Assembly: GCA_964512485.1 (NCBI GenBank)
Contig: CAZEHJ010000032.1
Location: 1 to 36,351, forward strand
Length of the DNA: 36,351 nt
Reading direction: 5' to 3'
From: CAZEHJ01 sp964512485
Lineage (GTDB): Bacteria; Bacteroidota; Rhodothermia; Rhodothermales; UBA10348
A model generated the notes under the pieces. The model saw only the letters and a list, made by a program, of their open reading frames with translations, was not told the origin of the DNA and did no database searches. The position numbers and the translations under genes were made by a program. This document shows positions 32,101 through 36,351 of the stretch, piece after piece; the first letter of the stretch is position 1, and each line of letters opens with the position of its first letter.

Positions 32101-32574
32101 TTCGCTGACAAGCGCCCAGTTCGCCCCTGCATCGGTTGACTTCCAGATGCCTCCAGTTGTACCACCAGCGAGAACAGTATTGGAGTTCGTCACATCGATC
32201 GCGATGGCCCGTGTTCGTCCACTCACATCATCGGGCCCGGCTTCCGCCCATGACACGCTCAGTGCATTATTTTTGGCGCCGAAATCTTCCACATTGGGGA
32301 GCTGTTTGGCGAGCGCCAATTCTCTGGCTTTGATGCCAGCAGGTATGCGTCCTGTGGCCGGATCTGCATAGAGCATTCTGAAATAGTCGTCGCGAGCTTT
32401 TTTACGCTCAACGGAGGCCTGAAGCCCGGATGGGGCTTTTTCGAAAGCCGGCGCTGATCGTCCTGAGACGAGGTCATTCGATGTGGGGTTACCCCAAAAT
32501 GTAATCGCAAACAGAAACGCTACCCCTGCGAAAACAGGTAGAGCATATCGTCTGATAGTAGAAGAGGTGGTCAT
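29143..32574 (-). CDS. Large secreted VPS10/BNR-propeller protein with type-A sorting tail
   Basis: 1143 aa. An N-terminal hydrophobic segment (YALPVFAGVAFLFAITFWG) acts as signal or anchor. Residues about 80-850 hold repeated sortilin/BNR blades (GGIWKSTDAGANWALVSE, GMYKSTDNGATWTQI, GLYRSTDGGTTFTSV, GVYRSTNDGATWTEV, LYHTTDAGRTWTAVEG). Then comes a cadherin-like domain (about 870-960: NEDADASITLSATDANNDTL, YTPNDHYNGSDSFTYKANDG), an Ig-like region (about 965-1050), and a C-terminal sorting domain (FKLEGAYPNPFNPTTTIQF ... GSYFYRVVA). Such tails direct proteins through the type IX system in Bacteroidota. The role is unknown; surface display or release and binding are plausible, and no protease or glycosidase catalytic motif was seen. 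Confidence 0.85.
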   Translation of the reverse strand: MTTSSTIRRYALPVFAGVAFLFAITFWGNPTSNDLVSGRSAPAFEKAPSGLQASVERKKARDDYFRMLYADPATGRIPAGIKARELALAKQLPNVEDFGAKNNALSVSWAEAGPDDVSGRTRAIAIDVTNSNTVLAGGTTGGIWKSTDAGANWALVSESHLAVTRIAQDPRAGQTMTWYAATGESRGSYNNGSETGETLHGTGMYKSTDNGATWTQIQVADTPTSATGLYDYISELIVSPTTGSVFAVLNQNGLYRSTDGGTTFTSVLGEANRISHGDVAVDASGNLLAVLYNTTTFVASGVYRSTNDGATWTEVFENGGSAFPEPYDNYFERTVIGLSASNPDVAYLLTYLGQTKSVTGGEVDDMKLFKLTISTGTYEDRTDGIPVYLAGPGSFAGTVNVGGFDSQGNYNMAIAVHPSDENHVFIAGTNLFRSRDGFSTAPAAADGWVGGYAISNDISQYANSHPDHHALVFDPNDSNKLYNGHDGGISVQADVTPVGPIAWTWLNNKYNVTQFYQASIPRAAGDNRIAGGTQDNGSPFFSFDGTTTSSSTDLSTGDGAYQYVGASKMYSSSQNGNINYFTGSNIDNLLYAGTAMPCSNCGALFVHPFTVDPIDETIIFYPAGQDLYRGVEPDNVNTFDHTWTRLDNLQLPAGYGFSALAASAGNTTAVLYYAAFSFSAAPKLYWFSNSWTATNGAIERSIPGTAAGSYILNIAVNPDNSDEVLATIANYNVESLYHTTDAGRTWTAVEGNLSGTTNNGPSLRSATILPFNGETIYVLGTSVGVYSTQTFNGSSTSWAQEGAAQMGNVAVAWLDSRKSDGRIIVATHGRGIFVGTPSSVVVSNIAPIAANVSGSVNEDADASITLSATDANNDTLTYSVVTQPTNGSVAITGAMATYTPNDHYNGSDSFTYKANDGAADSNTASATVTVNSVNDAPSFTAGGDQATVMSAGEQTVAGWATDISAGPANEASQTVSFQVTPADASLFSAGPAVSADGVLTYTPAGTPGTTTVNVVIMDNGGTANSGVDASAAQTFSIVIADNTALDDDALPTEFKLEGAYPNPFNPTTTIQFDLPSTADVRVQVVDLTGRTVLTVPVKTMSAGANQQIRLNAASLSSGSYFYRVVARMSGNTEVAVGSFVLLK

Positions 32575-32678
32575 GAGGGATCACAAATAAAAGGTTGAAC
32601 TGCTTTTCAGGTAACGGTGACGTCGTCCCAATCGCACCAAAACGGACGATTACGCCATGTGGTCAAGGTCTTCTCGAG

Positions 32679-33128
32679 CTATTCCGGGACGCTTACAGCT
32701 TGCCAGGGTGGATTTTCAAGCGTCGAGTCTGTCGGGATGACGGACTGGATAGTGAGGGACAGGTCATTCCCTGATTCAAGAGATACGGTCACCTCGCTAT
32801 CATCAGCAGATAGTAGTCCTTCCCGAAAACTGACTCTTATTTCGGTCCCAATTGGCATTTGGGTCGTCCCGGCGCCGTATTTGTTGACGGCAGTTACGGT
32901 CATTGTACAGTCTGTATACCGGTCCCGTTTTGAACACTCACCCACCGTAGCTGACAGGACAACAGTGCCGGGTGCCGGGGCAGGAGGCTGCAACGGAGGA
33001 CCTGGTACTTCAGCATCGTTGGCACATCCCGACAACAGAATCAGGCAACACAGAAAGAGTGCAACAGGACTGAAAATGCTCAACGGAGTCGTGCGGCCCA
33101 AGAGGGCAAAAGACTGAAATTTTGTCAT
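32679..33128 (-). CDS. Small lipoprotein of unknown function
   Basis: 149 aa from ATG 33128; the frame is open to 33200, but that extension is not signal-like. The signal peptide ends in lipobox ILLSGC (Cys about 36), followed by a Pro-rich linker (EVPGPPLQPPAPAPG) and one beta-sandwich-like domain of about 95 residues (VVLSATVGECSKRDRYTDCTM, TEIRVSFREGLLS, SEVTVSLESGNDLSLTI) with one Cys pair in the first hairpin. It resembles an Ig-like/invasin-type domain. It lies 104 bp upstream of the large secreted protein gene on the same strand and may be co-transcribed with it. No family recognised. Confidence 0.6.
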   Translation of the reverse strand: MTKFQSFALLGRTTPLSIFSPVALFLCCLILLSGCANDAEVPGPPLQPPAPAPGTVVLSATVGECSKRDRYTDCTMTVTAVNKYGAGTTQMPIGTEIRVSFREGLLSADDSEVTVSLESGNDLSLTIQSVIPTDSTLENPPWQAVSVPE

Positions 33129-33353
33129 GGAGTCGCTCAAACTGGTGGGATAGTCAGGCCTCACAAAATGAGGTAAATAATTCCGACATGAAACTGGCAA
33201 GTTGACCTCAAGTGAAAAAAATCGTCACGTGATGAGGACACTCGGTGTTCGAACCAACCCCACCAGACACGACTTGTATTTGATGCGGATTCCCATCACA
33301 TTGATTCGGACCTCAGTTGCGCACGCGATACTCACTCAGCACTTACTCCAACC

Positions 33354-35213
33354 ATGAATCGCCTCTTTCGCCCGTCGCTTGTTCTGCTATTGTTGTTCAT
33401 GAGTGCGCCGAACGGATACGCTCAGGAATTCCACTCACAGCTGATACCGGCCGGGACAGATTCGGACCTTCCCCGTGTCGTAGCGAATGACAACCGGAGC
33501 TCCGGCGGCATGTACGTTGACGGGATTTTCGAGATTGATCTGGTAATCGTGGAGGCTGATTTTCGTATCGAGGAAAGTGACGGTCCTGGATTGAGAGTCA
33601 TGGCTATTGCTGAAAAAGGCAAGGCTCCTACCGTGCCGGGACCTCTCATCCGGGTGGAAGAAGGGACACGTGTTCGGGCACGCATCAGCAATACGATGCC
33701 GGATTCCAGCGTGACTGTTTTCGGTTTCCACAAGAGACCGCAGGTAGATGCCCCCGGGTTGGAACTCGATCCGGGCGAGATGCAAGAGTTCGAATTCGAA
33801 GCGGGTTCTGCGGGGACCTATATGTACTATCTGAAAAAAAGCGTTTGGTTGTCTTTCGACGATGGAGAGAACGAACAATTAGCGGGCGCATTCATCATCG
33901 ATCCACCAGGTGGTTCTCCAGCCGATCAAATATTTGTGATAAATATCTTCGGCACTCCTGAGGATCGAGGGGAGGCACAAAGAATTTGGGCGTTTACGAT
34001 CAATGGACTTTCCTGGCCTTTCACGGAACGCATCACTCCTTCCGTCGGCGACACGCTTCGTTGGCGGATTATCAATGCGTCGGGACGCCTTCACCCCATG
34101 CATTTGCATGGGTTTTTCTACGATGTTCTTTCAGTTGGGAATATCTCAAGTGATCTGACCTATGAAAAGGAGCAGCGACGTACGGTCGTAACGGAATCCA
34201 TGTTCGGACAATCCACGATGCTGATGGAGTGGATTCCGAGACGCGAAGGAAACTGGCTGTTTCACTGCCATCTTTCGTTTCATGTAAGCAGCGCCTTGCG
34301 AAACCCTACCGCAAAGGTGGGAGACCACGATCACATGGCGGGTCTTGTCCTCGGGATTAATGTGAAACCCGGTGTTTCTGATCTGATCTCTGAAGGAAGT
34401 CCGGCTCACCTAACACTTCATGCGAACGAGTTCATGACCGATTCTCTGACCAGCTACAAGTTTTCGATCGATTCGAACGACGTTCCTGAGTCGTATCGGG
34501 ACGGCATTCCCGGCCCCATCATATTCATGGAGAAATATCAGACAACCAATGTGACCCTGAAAAATCACATGAGTATTCCTACCGGCGTTCACTGGCATGG
34601 ACTTGAGCTCGACAGCTGGGCGGACGGCGTACCAAATTGGAGTGCTTCCGATGGCAAAGTGTCCCCTGTGATTGAACCAGGTGAAGAATTTACTTACAAG
34701 CTTTCCGCCATGCGCTCCGGCACATTTATCTACCATAGTCATCTCGACGATATACCTCAGCTGGCTGGAGGTTTGTACGGACCTCTGATTGTCATGGACA
34801 AGGGAGAAGTTTTTGATCCGCATACAGATCACATCTATACAGTCGGATGGAAAACCGTGGATGGGTTTACGCTTGACGAATGGGATCTAAACGGCACGGA
34901 AGAACAGCCAGACATGTACGTCGAAGCAGGTGAATCCCATCGATTACGCCTGCTCAGCATCGGGCCCGCCAGTGCGTCCAGTCTGTGGATGACCAAAAAT
35001 GGCGAGCCGTATCCGCTTACGGCATTGGCGAAGGATGGCGCTGACCTACCTTCTAGTCAACAAGTGGAAGTAGATCGGGGGATATTCATTGGTCCCGGCG
35101 AAACAGTCGATTACACCTTTACTCCGCGTGAACCCGGAGAATACGTTCTCGGGATTGGCCCTGATCCCAACTTCAGCTGGTTCCAGAAATGGATCGTGTC
35201 AGACGGCAAATAA
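33354..35213 (+). CDS. Four-domain multicopper oxidase with reversed copper-motif order
   Basis: 619 aa with a signal peptide (LVLLLLFMSAPNGYAQ), so periplasmic or secreted. Four cupredoxin-like domains: D1 (about 55-185) looks like an MCO first domain but lacks copper ligands (FGFHKRP, YMYYLKK); D2 (about 190-340) has HPMHLHG (His247, 250, 252) and WLFHCHLSFH (His304, Cys305, His306, His310) and, after an insertion, HMAGL (Met328, likely axial ligand); D3 (about 345-485) has GVHWHG (His413, His415) and IYHSH (His461, His463); D4 (about 490-619) has no ligands. All ligands for type 1 and trinuclear copper are present, but the 'C-terminal' motifs precede the 'N-terminal' ones. Substrate unknown; Cu(I) or phenol oxidation possible. 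The convergent permease gene ends 17 bp away. Confidence 0.88.
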   Translation: MNRLFRPSLVLLLLFMSAPNGYAQEFHSQLIPAGTDSDLPRVVANDNRSSGGMYVDGIFEIDLVIVEADFRIEESDGPGLRVMAIAEKGKAPTVPGPLIRVEEGTRVRARISNTMPDSSVTVFGFHKRPQVDAPGLELDPGEMQEFEFEAGSAGTYMYYLKKSVWLSFDDGENEQLAGAFIIDPPGGSPADQIFVINIFGTPEDRGEAQRIWAFTINGLSWPFTERITPSVGDTLRWRIINASGRLHPMHLHGFFYDVLSVGNISSDLTYEKEQRRTVVTESMFGQSTMLMEWIPRREGNWLFHCHLSFHVSSALRNPTAKVGDHDHMAGLVLGINVKPGVSDLISEGSPAHLTLHANEFMTDSLTSYKFSIDSNDVPESYRDGIPGPIIFMEKYQTTNVTLKNHMSIPTGVHWHGLELDSWADGVPNWSASDGKVSPVIEPGEEFTYKLSAMRSGTFIYHSHLDDIPQLAGGLYGPLIVMDKGEVFDPHTDHIYTVGWKTVDGFTLDEWDLNGTEEQPDMYVEAGESHRLRLLSIGPASASSLWMTKNGEPYPLTALAKDGADLPSSQQVEVDRGIFIGPGETVDYTFTPREPGEYVLGIGPDPNFSWFQKWIVSDGK

Positions 35214-35230
35214 ACTGCGTCAAGAAACGG

Positions 35231-36351
35231 TCACTCGTGCCGAAGCGAGTCCACGGGATTCGCTCTCGCGGCGCCAGCCGTCTGATACAAGACCGCCACC
35301 AGAGCAGTCATTGCCGCAGCCACGCCGGCGAAAAGAATGACCAGGGGATTGACCTCGATTCGAAAAGCGAAGTTTCCGAGCCAGTTTCCTGCCGCGATCC
35401 ATGTCAGCGGGGCGGCTACGGCGAACGAAACGCCTATCAGGATTACGAATTCTCTGGACATCAGGCCCAGAATGGAGCGCGACGACGCTCCAAGCACTTT
35501 GCGCACTCCAATTTCCTTGGTTCGTTGTTCTGCCGTGAATGCTGCAAGGCCAAACAGCCCGAGACTGGCTATGAAAATGGCCATCAGGGAGAAATACCCG
35601 ATGATGTCGCGGAGTGTGTTCTCGTCTTTGTACAAGGCGTCAACCGAGTCGCCGACGAAGTAGTATTCGAACAATGAACCCGGGAAGACGTGATCCATCG
35701 CAGCATGAACGTGATCGACGACAGCCGCGGGATCATCAGACGCGAATCGCACGAGTAATCGGTTCGAAAACCCGGGACGTAAAGGGATGACGAGCGGTTC
35801 GATGGCGTGATGCAGGGATCTGAAATTGAAATCCCGAATGACTCCGACGACCGGTCCCGAGTAATCGCCCCAGCGCATCGTCTGGCCGATGGGTTCATCC
35901 AGACGGAGAAGCTTTACGGCAGTCTCGTTCATCAGCCAGCCGCTGGTGTCGGTAGGAGCCTCTTTGGAGAAGGAGCGCCCCTCGACGATTTCCAGTCCAA
36001 GCGCTTCGACGTAATCGTGATCTGTATGCCAGGCAAAACGAAGCTGAACCTCTTCTTCGACGAGACCATCGACCGTCACGGACTCCAGGCTGATTCGTTC
36101 ACCAGGAAGGTCTGTAGCGTTGGAAACACTCAGAATGGCCGGATTTCGAAGGAGTTCACTCTTGATGGTTTCCGGATTTTCTGCAACCGCGTTGATCTGT
36201 GCTTCAGACAACCGAACATCCAACACGTGCTCTTTATCAAATCCCAGTTGTTGCGTGCGAAAGAAGTCCAATTGTTGCCAGATGATGATGGATCCAGCAA
36301 TAAGAAAAATGGAAATCGAAAACTGAAATACGACCAATCCCTTGCGAAGGA
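35231..36351 (-). CDS. MacB/FtsX-family ABC transporter permease, partial (5' end outside window)
   Basis: The C-terminal about 373 residues of a permease like the one at 7470-9917. The frame runs unbroken to the window edge (LRKGLVVFQFSISIFLI), so the N-terminal half lies beyond it; the TTG at 36337 is not a real start. Visible: a TM helix (VVFQFSISIFLIAGSIIIW), a MacB-like periplasmic domain (about 25-225) and three final TM helices with the FtsX loop RTKEIGVRKVLGASSRS. No ATPase gene is in the window. Confidence 0.9.
   Translation of the reverse strand, partial: LRKGLVVFQFSISIFLIAGSIIIWQQLDFFRTQQLGFDKEHVLDVRLSEAQINAVAENPETIKSELLRNPAILSVSNATDLPGERISLESVTVDGLVEEEVQLRFAWHTDHDYVEALGLEIVEGRSFSKEAPTDTSGWLMNETAVKLLRLDEPIGQTMRWGDYSGPVVGVIRDFNFRSLHHAIEPLVIPLRPGFSNRLLVRFASDDPAAVVDHVHAAMDHVFPGSLFEYYFVGDSVDALYKDENTLRDIIGYFSLMAIFIASLGLFGLAAFTAEQRTKEIGVRKVLGASSRSILGLMSREFVILIGVSFAVAAPLTWIAAGNWLGNFAFRIEVNPLVILFAGVAAAMTALVAVLYQTAGAARANPVDSLRHE

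Noticed and set aside
33223..33257. Short palindromes TCACGTGA and GTTCGAAC upstream of the multicopper oxidase
   Set aside because: Eight-base palindromes are expected by chance at this length, and they are 97-129 bp from the start with no supporting promoter element.

Overview
The window looks like a chromosomal segment of a Bacteroidota-type bacterium, most likely Rhodothermota/Balneolota and aerobic. Support: a promoter of the TTG-N20-TAnnTTTG type ahead of tRNA-Thr, few Shine-Dalgarno sites, a PEP carboxylase ending in the Flavobacteriia-like tail NINASRNSA, a DUF5916 outer-membrane protein, an HmuY-type lipoprotein with its TonB receptor, large FtsX/MacB-like permeases, and a secreted protein with a 'YPNPFNP' type-A sorting tail. 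The lineage is inferred from gene content; no marker gene was searched. Coding density is high and several convergent genes abut or overlap.

Layout. 1-7.3 kb: PEP carboxylase (-), then a rightward group of a DUF5916 beta-barrel protein, a TlpA-like thioredoxin lipoprotein and two paralogous secreted proteins with a Cys...CxxxC motif, followed by a CusF-like copper-binding lipoprotein (-). I read the last four as a possible envelope metal/thiol locus. 7.4-14.1 kb: a MacB-like permease (-), a secreted beta-propeller-like protein (+), then a leftward run of a 7-TM protein, type II dehydroquinase (aroQ) and a polysaccharide flippase. 14.1-20.7 kb: a heme-uptake operon (hmuR-hmuY-like, -) facing a MerR-type regulator, tRNA thiolase mnmA and a 7TM-PAS histidine kinase with a degenerate ATP-binding N-box (+). 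20.7-24.3 kb: a leftward operon of class II DAHP synthase, a DUF1611/DgcN-like protein and an enolase-superfamily epimerase (DgcA-like), pointing to D-glutamate handling next to the entry to the shikimate pathway. 24.4-28.8 kb: a repeat-containing lipoprotein, a short HPF/RaiA protein, an M32 carboxypeptidase and a tandem universal stress protein broken only by an assembly gap. 28.8-36.35 kb: tRNA-Thr(CGU) with a clear promoter and terminator, a 1143-residue VPS10/BNR-type secreted protein, a small lipoprotein, a four-domain multicopper oxidase with its copper motifs in reversed order, and the C-terminal part of a second FtsX permease running off the end.

Most notable: the reversed-order multicopper oxidase; the paired Cys/His secreted proteins beside TlpA and a CusF-like protein, with a structured leader and a 12-bp palindrome; a histidine-free HmuY homologue whose heme ligands would probably be methionines; the divergent hmuR/MerR promoter region with two dyads; and a 100-N scaffold gap flanked by identical 55-bp contig ends, which almost certainly hides an intact gene.
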